A DNA stretch of 64,000 nucleotides from Butyriboletus loyo (GCA_038093515.1 JBBPSI010000008.1:124001-188000), one strand, 5' to 3'; positions 48,666 to 61,307 are shown, counted from the stretch's first letter. The notes: generated from the letters alone by a model not told the origin. A program made the numbers and translations.

Positions 48666-51600
48666 TCAAGAATCGATAGCGCCAAGCATATGTTCCAACT
48701 TTTCTTCAACAGTCCATTGCATATCGGCATCAGAGTGGAAGGAACTCGCAGACGAGTGGTCAGGAGGATGATTCAAGATAAAGTTGAACGAGCCGGCGTC
48801 CATTCCTTGAGAAAGGTTCTCTATGAGGCGTCCGATCTGTGCAGAGGAGCTATAAAAAACCTAGTCGCGGGATGTTGGTTTGCAGCGCAATCTTGACAAC
48901 GGCACGAACTTACCTTTGTTTCAGGACGGTACTTGCTCTGGGAAGTCCTTTTCCGGGAATTGATCGAAGAATTCCCTTTTGATTTCGACTTGGCGTGTTC
49001 CTTGACGAACATTTGTACACCATCCCCGTTCTCGCCTGTCGAGTGATTCGATCCCATGCTCGTCCTACCAGGGTACAGAGAATCGATGTCATCGTCCCTC
49101 AAGCCATTGACGATTTGCCTAGAAACAAAGATCGATCAAGGTACCGCCAAATACGTACGAGGACTTACCAGATTGTCTCGCCATTGGCCATTTCAATCAC
49201 TTCGACTGCAGGACCCTCCTGAGTGGCTGTGTCGTCGGGGTCGCGCTCCGTTCCCGCGTCGTCAACTACGGCGCTTGTGTGTTTGCTCTCACCAGAGTAC
49301 ATATCATAGCTGGTCAAATAAAGATCAGGACACGGTTTAAATGGGGTAATTATTACCCACACAGAATCGTACGCGGAATTTGCTTTCTCAGCGGTAGCAT
49401 TCGAAGGAGACGCTCGAAGGAGCACCTCAGCTTGGGTGCCAATGGAGGTTGCCACTCCGGGGACCGGAGGCGATCTCTCAGTAGAGAAACGACGGCCACC
49501 GTTGGCTTTCGGAGGAGGAGGCGTCGGTGCTCGATCATGCACAGAACGAGTCGATTGAACAGAAGTTCCACTACCTGAGCGGCGGTGTCGTCGCATCAAT
49601 GATTTCCGGTTCACCTGACTCAGGTCCGCCTTGGAACTTCGAAACTCCGAGGGGAAAACGAGAGTTCTTCGAATGATGGCAGCGTTCTCAGGAATCTGAA
49701 AATTCTGGCGGATTTGACCAGGCTCCCCTGCTTTCCGCACAAACAGCTTTCTCACAGTTTTGCCATCTACAACATTGGATGGATCGTCGTCGTTCAGGGG
49801 CTTATCAGCGGGTGAGGCTAGACGATTCTGGTCCAGGATACTAGATGGCTGTGTGCCGGGAGTGAGAGTTGTGTTGCCCACTGTGGAGGAGGATCCTCCA
49901 GGCCATACCCAACCCGTCGCTCGAGAAACGGAGGTAGAGCGCGCGAGTAAGTCGTTCAGAGCGGCCTGATCTAGTCCAATTTTTGATGCTGCTTCAAATA
50001 GTTGTTTAACTGCAGCGGAGTCAACATCATTGGCGAGAGCGGCCGAAGCGTCGAGACTCGGACGAGTACTTGCTTCACCCGATTGCGGATTTGTAGCTGT
50101 CGAAGAACCGGGGGGTGCAACGTTCCCCCGGGCGTGTCCTTGATGCGACGATGCTGTGGGTGAAGATGTAGTCGGTGAAGTTCGAGAATGCACGCTAGAT
50201 TGACTATCTCCTGCGCTGTCCATCGTGCGAGGTTTCCGGAAACGTGCTATTAAGCTTTTGAAACCTGGGGCGGCCGACGCAGGAGGGCTGGCGTTTGGTG
50301 TCTTGAGCTTGGCCAACTCAGTCGAGCTGCCAGGACCGAATCTCGGCAACGGAAGGGTCGGCCGCCGACTAAGACCTTGTGAAGTAGGAACAGGCTGCGG
50401 TTGGACATCGATAGGGAGAGATGCAGCTTCTTCACCACTTAGGGCAGTTGGCTTTACTCTGAGTGTGTTCCTAAAGCGTCTCATACGCTGAGTAATACCA
50501 AATGAAGGTTGGGGGCTAACTGTAGGTGGTGAGGTTGGGGCAGGTAGTGGGATTGTCTCGACGCTGGTGGGGGCTGACAGTAGTCGAGGTTCAGATATCT
50601 GGCTCGGGTCAATCTTCTTACGAGACACAGATAACGTCGATGCGTTCACATCGGCAAAATCTCTTTTAGATGGCTTCATGAGGGCGGCAGTAGCCGCATC
50701 CGCCTTGCGCTGAACTTCTCTGGCGAGCTCAGTCTGGTCGATGGGCGTTGATCGAGGGTTTCGCATAGACTGGGATCGCTGCGGAAGTGAACCAGTAGAC
50801 AATGTTGTCTCGGACTGTGCCTGTTGTGCACTCAGAGAAATAATACTCTCCATGTCTTGTGGAAATTCCGGGGGTAAGATGGCTTCAACAGTGGGTGAAA
50901 CCGTGGTAGATGAGGAATCCTGATCGGACATCTGAGGCATGACAAGATGGTCCGAGTCATCATTCGCAAAGCCCAAAGCGCGCGCGAGATCTCTGTTTCT
51001 TCGAGTTGTGGGAGAGATCTCAGGTGTAGTGTTGTCAACTTTGGTCTCTATGTGGGTGATGATGGGTATGCTGTCTACCACCGACTCTAGGAGTGCGCTG
51101 GCTTTCGCATTATTATCCAAAGCAGGGGACCGCCGACCAGCGGGACCAGTTTGAGTCGGCGTTGGACTCAATATCTACATGTCATATCAGCGTCTGTCAT
51201 ATCGTAAGGCCAGAGAACGTACCCGGCCGTTTGTCGAGTAATTTGACTGAGAGGTCGAAGGTCGTCGCCTACGCAATGAGTTTGACCTCTCACGAGTATC
51301 AGGTAGGGTAGCTTTGTGAAGTGCAGCCCCAACAAGCCTCTCCTGTATTGCGACGAAGTCGGATTTGGTGAGTCCGGCGTAACGCCGTATTATTCCCTCA
51401 AAATCGCATTCTTCTTCGGAGCTGCCAGCCGTTAGGGAATCCGACTTGTCGAGGCCATGCTGTGTAGGTGGTGTTTGGCCGATAGAACCATTGAAGATAT
51501 CAAGAGCACTGCCGATTCTCTGACTGGCCTCCCAAGAACGGTAACTCGAACCTGTTGATTCTAAGGAAGAGCGAGAAGAGTTCGCGATGGGAGATAAAGA

Positions 51601-53774
51601 AAGTTGTGAGACGCCGTAAGCATAGTTGGAGGCAGATTTAAAGTGTCGCTTGGAGGAACGAGCTGCATTGTTATTGGAGTCGGAAGAAGAGAATGTGGGA
51701 GATACCGCGTTGCGGGTCTGAGTTGGCGTTGGGGACCGAAGACCACGATTACCAGAGGACAGCGTGGAGCCAAAGTCGTACGTGGATAGGCTAGATGCCG
51801 CACGAGAATCTGCAGGGCTGACTGAATTGTTCCACTTTGATACGTACGTTGTTTGGGCAGGCCCAGGAGACTCGGGTGGCACCGAAGAGCGCAAGGACCT
51901 TGTGGGTGATTTGGAACGGTTCGTGTTGATTTGAACGTCTGTTTCGGTGCTCTGACTCCCATTCCTGCTGTGTGTTGATCGACTCTCGGATTTGACGCGA
52001 GCCTTTTCGGGGCTCGCTGAGGCCCCGACAGTCCACGTGATGTTTGAAGGCGTACTGGGTCGAGGGGAAACAGCCATCGGCTGGAATGCAGGACCAGACA
52101 ATGGGGACACTGGCCGGCGTCGGATGAATACGGATGATGTAACTGAGCCTTCCTGTTCAGTGCCACTCGTGCTGTCACGCTGAGTGTCTGGCGTACGTCT
52201 TCCGCTATTGCTCCGTGATAAATAGGAGTTTACTGTTGCATGGGTCTGAGGGGAGGTGGGGCGAGGGGTAGTCCTGGATGCGTCGGAGCCTCGTCTAAGC
52301 AGGCTGGACGAAATGGAAGACGTAGCCATATGTGCGCTCTGCCCGTTGGCAATTGGAACGGATGGCGAAGCGCGTGGCGTGGTAGAATGTGAGCGGATAT
52401 CCTCAGAATCGAAAGAGGATTCGCGCGGCGTCATGGGTCGGGGCATCCCTGGTATGTATCCTGGTAGGCGAGGAGTTGGTGAGACTGTACCAGGACGACC
52501 GTACGGCGTGGGCGATAACTGCCGAGTATCAGACTCTATTATAATTTCCCCGTCGGATGATATTGCGGTGCCCGCCTCATAGTCGGAATACGATCGATGG
52601 TGGGTAAGCTGATTTACAGATCACACATAAGAAGCGTATAAACGAGCGGAAGCTAATATGTCTTACCGAAGCACCTGGTTCCGCCGATTCCTTCGTGTCA
52701 TTCACCGCGCGTGAATGATCAGAGTCGCTGGGTCGAGGGGTTGGGTGTGCAGTTCGCGGCATGACAATCTCGTCTTCAGCTTCTTCTTCAAATACTTTAA
52801 TAACCTGCGCCAACGCAGCAGAAGCTCGCTTCGAAAGGCGAAGGCCACTGCCATTGTCTACACTAGACTGTGGCGGCAAGTCTTCGTTGGAGGATACGAG
52901 GGAAGCCGTGCGCGCAACTGGCGTCCTGTCATTGGGGCTTGAGGGAGGAGAAACGAGACCGCCTGCGTCTGGGGTGGTGGGTCGTAGGCTCTCAATAGAG
53001 AGCAGCGATGTCACCTCTCTCAAACTTTGACTTGACTCGGTGGGAGTGATCGACGCAGCACTTCGATGAGTCCTCTGCGAAATTGTGCGAAGATATCCGT
53101 AATCTCGAAGGCGTCCTGACGAAAAGAGGTTGTTGCTATACCGCTTAATGGATCGGGGCGATGAAGTGATGGAGGACGCAGGGTATGTAGTGGAAGCGGT
53201 GTTGCTCGAGAGATGTGAAGAGCGCTCTGGAATATATTCGGCCTCTACGCCTGTCTCAGTGGCGATGCTTGCGCTGGTATCGCCTCGGTTTAGTTGACTG
53301 GTTGATGTGGTATGCTTAGAGCGGATGCGACCAAGGGTCTGCAAAATCATATCCTCCTCGGCCTCTGTGATTTGGTTCGGCGCCCCCCTCGCTCTCTGTT
53401 GGGCAAATTTGAGCTTGAGATCGACGAGGGAGACTGGGTTGCCGGACGAGGTGCGAAGAAGGGTGAACCGGCGTGCAAGTCTGTGGTTGTACCATGAGGG
53501 ATGCCATTGGAAGTGAACTAACAAGAGACACACTCTGGAAGGATGAGGGACGTGCGAAAAGCGTCCGCAGAAGGGAGTCCAGAAAAATGGTCGTCTTCAG
53601 ATGATTGCGGGAAGGAACTGCTGTGAAGGACCGGAAGAGGCTTACTAGGGTCGGACTTTTTGCTGTGGAGGGTGACCAGGGTCAGAGGTGTTGTAAGATC
53701 GAGAGTAAGAAAGAGAATATGAATTGAGGTGATACACGCGAAGTTTAGCGAGGAACACACCGAAGGCGGAGCAT
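48666..53774 (-). CDS. Giant Ser/Pro/Thr-rich disordered protein of unknown function
   Basis: About 1550 residues from six or more exons. I infer the start as ATG at 53772-53774 (MLRLR) spliced to KKSDPSKPLPVL, because no ATG is in frame in the next exon. An ordered-looking N-terminal block reads AFRTSLILPELARRFTLLRT and VSLVDLKLKFAQQRARGAPN, then EEDMILQTLGRIRS. The long middle is low-complexity with many SPxR, RSS and TPT patterns, typical of phosphorylated scaffold proteins. Ordered islands include ECDFEGIIRRYAGLTKSDFV and LARALGFANDD. C-terminal islands are KTVRKLFVRKAGEPGQIR, YDMYSGESKH, VEVIEMANGETIWQIVNGLR and LEHMLGAIDS; stop at 48666-48668. It resembles uncharacterised large basidiomycete proteins. 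No enzymatic motif is seen. Confidence 0.82.
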
Positions 53775-54533
53775 ATGAGCAAGTGGTTTCCCTCGTTTTG
53801 AACACGTTGGCTGACACAGGCGAAGGGAGGGCGACTCGATTAGATCTCGGGTTCTGCAAGTCTCAGTGGGAGGGGAACCGAATGACAGGCAACGTGTTGA
53901 ACACGACTCGCTGGCCGCGGTTTACGAAAACGGTCAGGCAGCAGATCGCAGGTTGTAGTCCTGCTTCAAAACTCCAGGCGTGATATCAAGCAATACGCGA
54001 ATTAAAAAGAGCGGCGTTCGATACGACAGCGGGTGTACTTTGCCTGTGTTTCAAGGTTTTGTTGTTGTAGTCTTGGGAGAAGACAAGACAAGAACGCATC
54101 TCCCCACGGGGGAACGAACAAATATATATCGTGATCATCGCAACTCCTGTGGTACCGTCCTCGTGTCTCAATCTCAAGTCCAACTGATTTAAACTGAAGC
54201 CATTGCCACGACACCACCTGGGCAAGGTCCGCAGGCTCTTTCAATCTGCCGCTTTTGGGCTACACTCACGCCGCTCAGGTTGTCTCAAGCCTGTCCTTAT
54301 CTCAAGAAGGTCACAAAGTTGTGAAATTCAGCCACTGGACCCCTTCATTCGATGGCTCGCGGAATGTAATTGTCAACCTTCTTCATAGGGAACGGCTGTT
54401 ATGCTTCGTTCTAGAGCTACGAGCGATGAAGCAGTTTAGATGTCCGGGGTGGAACGTTACATGGCATGCCTATATTTCCGGAGGGAAATATAGAAACCGA
54501 TTAGATTCGCAGCGAAAGAAATCAAGGGCCAAC
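53775..54533. other. Intergenic, upstream of giant Ser-rich gene / E2 3' flank
   Basis: About 760 bp. It should hold the promoter of the giant Ser-rich gene and the 3' UTR of the E2 gene. No coding or RNA feature recognised. Confidence 0.5.
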
Positions 54534-55531
54534 TCACTTCTTCGTATACTCCTTTGCGGTGGCCATAAACCTGGCTTTATCCGTCTTTAATAGCTAAATT
54601 ATCACATCTAGGTTGTCGCGACCGGAGAAGAAAATCCAGAAGCACTTACTGCAGCAATGTCAGGGTCATACGGATCATCGGGGCTCGGGTTATTCAGCTT
54701 TTCTTGAATGATTGCGAGTACTGTGGGACGTCTTGTTTGTGACCGAAAACAGGAAGGTGGTTTACTCGGCTTACCAGTTGATAACGTGATCGATGGTTTC
54801 CACTGGTTGGACCACATAACAGGTTGAACAGAAAGAGTTCGTTAACCTCCCTCAATAACGCAATAGCATTACCAAAGATCAAGGAATTCCGCGGACACAC
54901 CTCGTCGCGGAGAATAGGAATACAGATACTGCCTTCTTCATTGATCCCTGGATGGTAAACCTTGGTCTGAAACACCACCTGATAAGCGAGAAGCATCAGG
55001 CACGTAATACAATGAGAGGACACGGGGCGGCGGGGAGAGTGAGACAGAAACAACGGGGCGATGTGGAGGAACGTTTTGGGGGAGAGGATACCACATTCAT
55101 ACATAATACATGTGGCTTACATTTGGCGCCTTGAAAGGGAAGTTAGACGGCAGGTCGACCTTGAAGCGAAATGTTCCGCCTTTGTATGGACTATCGGACT
55201 TGGGGGGATCAATGATGAGTCAAGCGAACATATGAGTAAAGATGGGAAGGGCTGACGGCGCCTTTCACGGAGCAGTTCCAGACAAATAGATTGTCTTCTT
55301 CCGGTTCCACGGAAATGCCCTATGCAATGAGTTGATTGACGGCGTAATCGCACGAGCCATCGGTGTAGTACGTACATCGACGGGCTTCTCGATGATGTCT
55401 CTCAATTCCTGATAAACGGTGAGTGATGACCTTGGGAACCAGGGAAGAAACAGCACTTTTTGAATGCGCCTAGAATTGTGTCAACTGGAATTCATTTCTG
55501 AGAAAAACAGAACTCACCGCAAGGCAGTCAT
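54534..55531 (-). CDS. Ubiquitin-conjugating enzyme E2 (UBE2D/Ubc4-like fold, HPG variant)
   Basis: E2 that carries ubiquitin, or a related modifier, on a catalytic cysteine. Start ATG at 55529-55531 with MTALR, then RIQKELRDIIEKPVD, then SVEPEEDNLFVWNCSVKGA, SPYKGGTFRFKVDLPSNFPF and KAPNVVFQTKVYHPGINEEG. The active Cys lies in SICIPILRDEW; KPSITLSTVLAIIQEKLNNP, SPDDPYDPDIAA and the end ARFMATAKEYTKK follow. The stop TGA is at 54534-54536; about 150 residues, a minimal E2. Seven canonical introns. The usual HPN tripeptide before the active site reads HPG (see findings), so assigning it to Ubc4/5 is uncertain. Confidence 0.9.
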
Positions 55532-56033
55532 TATGAGAACGGGCAAAGATTCATTATTGCAGAGGCGCCTAGCCTCGAGGTAGTAGATCACGTGCTTTGA
55601 TACATATGCGATCGTAAACGTGACTCGCTGAGCGGGATTCATTCATTTCTACACTGTCGCTCCGAGAGATCAAGCACAACGTTGAAAGACGCTTCAAGCA
55701 CGAGTCGGCAACTCGATCGCTGTCCGCTTTTCCGACAACCACGATGAGCTTTACAAGTGAAGCGATCACGGCTTGATGGGCACTCGATTCATCATATCGA
55801 ACCCCAACTTGGACTTCATCCGCTACGATATTAGTTCCCCTTTCCGGACATGATTTGGTCGGTACGGTGTGCGCCACTTCGCGGGTCCGATCTATGGATT
55901 ACACGGTGGATCTTGCTGATCCAGCCCCGCAAATGGCAGGAAGATCGCATAGCCCGCATCTCTAAGCTGTGGGACGCGGACAAATCACGTGATCAATGTA
56001 AACTCCATTCTCTGACCATCACCGCGACTCCAT
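55532..56033. promoter_or_regulatory. Divergent promoter E2 / BRE2 with two CACGTG sites
   Basis: About 500 bp between divergent starts. Palindromic CACGTG lies at 55589-55594, 58 bp upstream of the E2 start, and at 55986-55991, 43 bp upstream of the BRE2 start. The near-symmetric placement suggests a bHLH-type factor could act on both genes; this is inference. Confidence 0.5.
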
Positions 56034-57881
56034 ATGCCATCGCTTTCCGAGTCGTCGCGACCACCGACGCCAATCAATCATCCCACAAGGAAACGTAAAG
56101 TCGCACCAGAACCATCGCCCGCACCATCCGATAGCAATCCCAACGCCAACCCTGCCGCCAACGTCGTCCTCCCTGCCCGCCATGACCTCTTCTCACGTCC
56201 ACGTCTCACGATCTCCCGCTTCCCTACCTTTTCAGATACGTCCAACGTCACCTATCACACCACCGAACAACTTGCCATGAATAGGATCGGCTTCCGCTAC
56301 GTCCCAGCCGGCGTCTCCCCTCCTGGGTCCGTGTTGCCCTGTCGCACCATCGAGAGCGCACCGCCGTCCTTTCGCGTGAGCTGGGAGGATCGCAGTGCAT
56401 TTGTCAAGGTAACCCCAGACGGGCTTGGACTCCTGGGCGAGCGTGGGTTCCGTAGTGCCCGTTGCAACGCACCGGTCAGAGAGGGTGCATGGTACATGGA
56501 GGTACGTATAGAATCCGGCGGGGGTGATCGCCCACCGGATCCTCCAGATGCCAGCATGCGCGAGGGCAGCCATGTCCGTCTTGGCTGGGCGCGACGCGAG
56601 GCACCCCTCAATGGGCCTGCTGGACTCGATGCTTACTCCTACGGGTACAGGGACAAAACCGGTGAGAAGGCGACACTCTCTCGTCTGCGTCCGTATGGTC
56701 GGAGCTTCCGCACAGGAGACGTCATTGGGATGTACATCTTCTTGCCCCAAAAGCGAAAGCCTGATCGTGCAGATCCCCATGATCCTGTGCGCTTGAAGCG
56801 GGAACGCATCCCCATCGAGTTCAAAGGTCAAGAGTACTTTGAAAGCCTCGAGTATCCTCAGAGCAAGGAGATGATAAAACTCATGGAATTCTCCAACAAA
56901 GCGTCAGCTACGGTTTCGTTGCCCTCGGCTCCCCCCAATAAAAAAGCATCAGGCGCCAAAAGTTTACCAGAACGCAAGGGTCCGGGAACAGAAGCTCCCG
57001 TCTTACGACCTCTCCCAGAACTGAAAGGATCGCATATTGCGTTCTTTGTAAACGGCGAATGTCAAAACGTCGCCTTTTGCGATTTGTACGATTATCTCCC
57101 ATTGCCAACGACCCCCGCATCGCGAAAGAAGGACAAGGAGAACTCAAAGAAACGCGCAAGGGAAGGCGCTCCGCGAGAGCACAAGGAGAATCCATTTGAC
57201 GATGGAACGCTCGGGTATTATCCGTTCATATCATTATTCAACTATGCGCGGGTGAGGATCAATCCTGGCCCTAATTTCGAATTCCCACCGCCTCCTGATA
57301 TCGAAGCCTTCCTTCGGGGTTCATCTGGAGAGGACGTGGAGCCGTCGTCACAGCTCACTTGGCGGCCAATGTGCGAGCGTTACCCCGAGTTTATACAAGA
57401 ACAATGGGATCTCGACGCGCGGGAGGAGAAGGAAGCTAAAGTCGAGGCAGAATCAAGGGCTGAGAGCGAGAAAATAGAGGCGACAAAGAAAGCCCAGAAA
57501 GAAGTGCGGAGGCAACAAAACACGGCAAGGAAACGTGCACGGGAAGCGGAGCTGCGTCAAGCATCTGTCCACACTGCTTCTCCTCTTCGTGAGACATCTA
57601 CTGCACAAGACGAGTATGTGGCTGTGGTTGACGATCGATTCGGGCCATCCGTGTCTTCACTGCTTGCCCCAGAGGACATTGACCAAGCGCATTCGCCTGC
57701 ACCTACTGTTGCATCTAGCATCGATTACCACCACGTCCCCGAGACAGAAAGTGGGTATAATTCTGAGGTGTTGGAAGGGGGCGGGGAAGGCGAGGGGGAA
57801 CAGGAGGGAGATACGGAGATGGATGATGGCAGGGAAACTCACGTGCCTGTCATGGATCTCGAACTGAACGACTTGCTATGA
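56034..57881 (+). CDS. BRE2: Bre2 / ASH2L-like COMPASS subunit (SPRY domain)
   Basis: Nuclear subunit of the Set1/COMPASS histone H3K4 methyltransferase. Start ATG at 56034 and stop at 57881 give an intronless 615-residue protein, a contrast to its intron-rich neighbours. A basic N-tail has INHPTRKRKVAPEPSPAP. The SPRY domain runs through RVSWEDRSAFVKVTPDGLGL, GERGFRSARCNAPVREGAWY, SHVRLGWARREAPLNGPAGL, DAYSYGYRDKTGEKATLSRL and FRTGDVIGMYIFLPQKRK. After an insert it resumes with SHIAFFVNGECQNVAFCDLY and GTLGYYPFISLFNYARVRIN. The C-terminus has a Lys/Glu-rich coiled coil (EEKEAKVEAESRAESEKIE) and an acidic tail. Bre2 and Ash2L share this SPRY; no PHD or winged-helix part is seen. Confidence 0.93.
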   Translation: MPSLSESSRPPTPINHPTRKRKVAPEPSPAPSDSNPNANPAANVVLPARHDLFSRPRLTISRFPTFSDTSNVTYHTTEQLAMNRIGFRYVPAGVSPPGSVLPCRTIESAPPSFRVSWEDRSAFVKVTPDGLGLLGERGFRSARCNAPVREGAWYMEVRIESGGGDRPPDPPDASMREGSHVRLGWARREAPLNGPAGLDAYSYGYRDKTGEKATLSRLRPYGRSFRTGDVIGMYIFLPQKRKPDRADPHDPVRLKRERIPIEFKGQEYFESLEYPQSKEMIKLMEFSNKASATVSLPSAPPNKKASGAKSLPERKGPGTEAPVLRPLPELKGSHIAFFVNGECQNVAFCDLYDYLPLPTTPASRKKDKENSKKRAREGAPREHKENPFDDGTLGYYPFISLFNYARVRINPGPNFEFPPPPDIEAFLRGSSGEDVEPSSQLTWRPMCERYPEFIQEQWDLDAREEKEAKVEAESRAESEKIEATKKAQKEVRRQQNTARKRAREAELRQASVHTASPLRETSTAQDEYVAVVDDRFGPSVSSLLAPEDIDQAHSPAPTVASSIDYHHVPETESGYNSEVLEGGGEGEGEQEGDTEMDDGRETHVPVMDLELNDLL

Positions 57882-57975
57882 ATCTTATTGCCGTGTTATA
57901 AGCGCACAGTAGAATGTTCACAGCTATTCCTGCCAGCGAAGAGGATATTTACATGAAAATAACAAAAGGAGGATA

Positions 57976-60900
57976 TCATAACATCATAACCCTGCCACCC
58001 ACTGGGGAGGGGGGGTCCGAACTTGATACCTGCAAACACGTTGAAATACCGCCCGAGACCATTAAGCGACACACGTACCCAACACTCTTACCAAACCCCT
58101 TCTCTCTTTCTACCCGAATATCGAACACCATTTCTCCCGAGCTCATTTCCCGCCAGACTGCACACCAGTTTCTCCGCCCCATGATATATTTATTATCCTC
58201 GCGCGGCGTACCGTCAGGTTCTTGTGTGAAGAGCGGTATCTGGGAGACGTGTGGTAAGTAACGCGAAAATGCACAGAGATAATCTTTGCACCATGGTCTC
58301 ATCCGTGTCAGCATGATGTAGCGTCTTATGCGTCTTGGTAGCCAACGTGGAAACCATCAGAATAACCGGGCTAGGGGGCCTATGAAAAAGTCGCTCACAC
58401 GTCAAGACACTTGGCAAGAACATAAGAGTAGATGTGACGCACGGTGTGTTGACGATTGCACTCGTAATGACATTGATCATATACCGGTGGTCTGTGGCTG
58501 GGGGAATATTGCCGTCCTTACGAGAAAGGGTCTTCAGAACACCGACGGCAGCACAGTGAACGTCCCCAGAAAGGAATGTGATGCGGACGCGTTTCATCTT
58601 CGATATACCTTGAAGTTGTTGGATAAACCAGTTTCGTTCTTTCTGGAAACATGGTAACCAGAGTCCGTTAGTATCAAAGATGGAATATCCGTTCGTCTGC
58701 ACCTTATGGGGTTTTGCTGTCCAATGGTCATTCTAGACAAATTTCAATGTCATCAAGGCAGCTAGCTCATGTGATCTGAAACTGCATACCAAGTCGTCCA
58801 GTAGCTCTGGTTCTGCATTGAACTTATTCACAAACCCGCTCAAACCAAAACCACGACGTCCAAGGACTGTCAGAGGGTTCAACTTGGTTTCTAATGCACT
58901 CTCCAAGAATACCATCCGTGGGTAAGCAATTGGAATGCCTGGAAGAACCGAATTAACAGAACAACCAGAGCTTGTATTCGTGATATCAAATTAACGCACC
59001 AAGTTGTATAACCAGATGTTCCACGTGAGGAGGCATCTGAGTGATGGCTTCCATGACTTTCCTGTACTCTTCATCACTACAAACCCTATCCTTCATTCTT
59101 TCTGCTCTTGGTCAAGTGAGATAAAGGTAAAACAAGACAAAACAAAATATGGGACTTACCGACAATCGAGCATCAGAATCCGTACATTCAGACCCATGTA
59201 GGCAAGGTATGAATGTGACGGCAAGCCGGTATATGGTCCGTGAGTACCGAGGATCAAAGATTTGAAGGGGTGGGCGCCCCGACGGTCGTCCAAGCCATCA
59301 ACAGATGCTAGTAGAGTCTGTCAACAAGTTGATTGCGACGACTGGAACAATAGCCGCACGGTTGATGAAGCATTGGAATAGCAGATAAAAGAAATAAGCC
59401 CGAGAACCGATACTACGGGGGAAATGAATGAATGCAATATAAAACCTTCACGCAGACGACGTACGCGAGGAAAACGGGCGAGGATTGTAAATCATCGGGA
59501 TCTGAGCGCCATTTGAGTGTGCTGTTGGACAATGACAATAATTTGCTCACAGCTCCCAAACCCGTCAATCTCGATGGAGAACATGAGAAGAAGAAAATGC
59601 AATGATGTAAGAAGACCAACCAGGTCTGATAAAAGATCATTAGCAAAAATGTGAAGAAAGAAGGATGTGCTTACCGTGATCATCTAAAATCCGACAATTC
59701 AAAATCAGAAGGATGGCGTGTACATCCAGGCACTTACCACACATATTGAGCATCGGACTGGTGCAGAATGAGTTACTTGGAAGAGTAAACCAAGAAAGTA
59801 CTCACATTGAACTGTTGGCTCTGGCAAACGCGCCATTCCTAAAGCAATCGCAATAGTGGTTGAAGAAGAAACGGTCTATGCATGCCGCCATTTCGGGAGA
59901 TACAGGATACGTCAACTTTGCTGATGGCTTCGATTGGTGGACCCAGTCTTGCATTTCTGGTTCCCTTGTCAATCTTCCCGAGATGTTAGCATCGCATTTA
60001 CTCGGGTGAGCCAAGGCTTACGAGTCGCAATAGAGTTGATCTCCTCCGCCAACCAGTACGTGAAATGGTTCCCTAGCGTGCTCTCTAAGCAAGTCGAACC
60101 ACATTGGGTCATAACCGCTCTTATACCCCGGACCTTTGAACGCTTCTTGGTTGACGCCGGTACTAAACCCATTACACTTTGGGCGAAAATCGGAAATTGC
60201 GAGATCGCTGATGGGTGAGAACACTTATATAATGAACATTGAACTTGTCTACCACGCACAGAATAGGTAGCCCAACGCATATTCTGATTTATGGCTGGCA
60301 CATAAAAAGAAAGTTGCATGCTGTTGTTGATACTATATTTGATGCATAGTTCCGTGTTCCCCAATTGTATCTGTATTGGGAACCTCCAAAAAGCAAACGT
60401 TCTGGACCAGGGTCACTCCACTCAGGCTACTCACATAGAAAATGGGTGAACTTACCGCCCATTGCCTGCGTATACATATATCTCCTGGCCAGTGACGCGC
60501 TGCGTTTGGTAGCCTATTGCACCACTTTTGTACTTGTAGTTGTCATCACCAGAATTCTTTGATACTTGGGTAACCGCGGGCGGGGAGATCGCCGTAGAGT
60601 GCGGGTCGGCTGGGTGAGGACCGAGATCAAAGGATAACTCAGCATCCTGTTGACCAGCCCGCGGCTGTGCTCGTTCTTCTGGATCCCATTGGTAGGTTAA
60701 CATAGGATGGGGCTCATAGCAAGATCCCGAATCGGCAGCTGCTCGGCAGTGTCAGCGAACCGCGATTGTGATATTCGCAACATACGCACTAACTATCAAC
60801 ACCGCTCCGTGCCAAAGGCCATTTTCATCCACGGTGTCATAGCGCAGTAGAGGACCAACCATGAATTGAAGGTACGGGCTCATGCGCGGTACCCTTTGGA

Positions 60901-61307
60901 TCCGGGAACGTTCGGTGGGGGACAGCTGCGCCAAGTAAGTGGAATCGGTCCGCACAATTGATGTGGTTCCCGGTCGCGAATCATGACTTGTCTTCGTGTC
61001 GCTTGGTGGCTGCGGGAACTGGGGGGGGCTTGAGTAGGGCGACCTTGGTGGAAGTGGGGGAGGGATCCCAGGCATATGTGACGGAAGCGCGCCGACAAAG
61101 CTGCCGTCTGGCAGGGGTGCTACTTCCTCTACTGGGACAAACCTGCCATCTGGCCCCCTCTGGCCTTGCCTTTGGTAGTAATATTCATCCTGGGTCACAA
61201 GGTCAATGGATCATGCGAAGTTAACGGTCGCATTGGCGACAATGACCTGTTGATGGGGTGCTTACTTCACGCGCTTTTCTATGAGCACGCCAACCAGTGC
61301 TGTCCAT
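57976..61307 (-). CDS. PhoD-like phosphatase/phosphodiesterase domain protein
   Basis: Large fungal protein with a PhoD-like metallophosphatase fold; substrate unknown. Start ATG at 61305-61307 (MDSTGWRAHRKARE), joined across an intron to DEYYYQRQGQRGPDGRFVPV. A Pro-rich region has PGIPPPLPPRSPYSSPPQFP. Then come TERSRIQRVPRMSPYLQFMV and GPLLRYDTVDENGLWHGAVL. The catalytic half contains VLVGGGDQLYCD, ANSSI/INMCDDH-type pieces split by tiny introns, GAHPFKSLILGTHGPYTGLP, LAYMGLNVRILMLDCR, RITFLSGDVHCAAVGVL and HRYMINVITSAIVNTP. The ending has STLATKTHKTLHHADTDETM, RRNWCAVWREMSSGEMVFDI and VGYVSSSDPPSP; stop at 57976-57978. The last intron is inferred. It is intron-dense (about fifteen). Confidence 0.85.

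Noticed and set aside
61198..61224. GTG at 61198 as the start of the PhoD-like protein
   Set aside because: A spliced first exon from ATG 61307 gives a better N-terminus and a canonical intron, so the GTG start is not needed.
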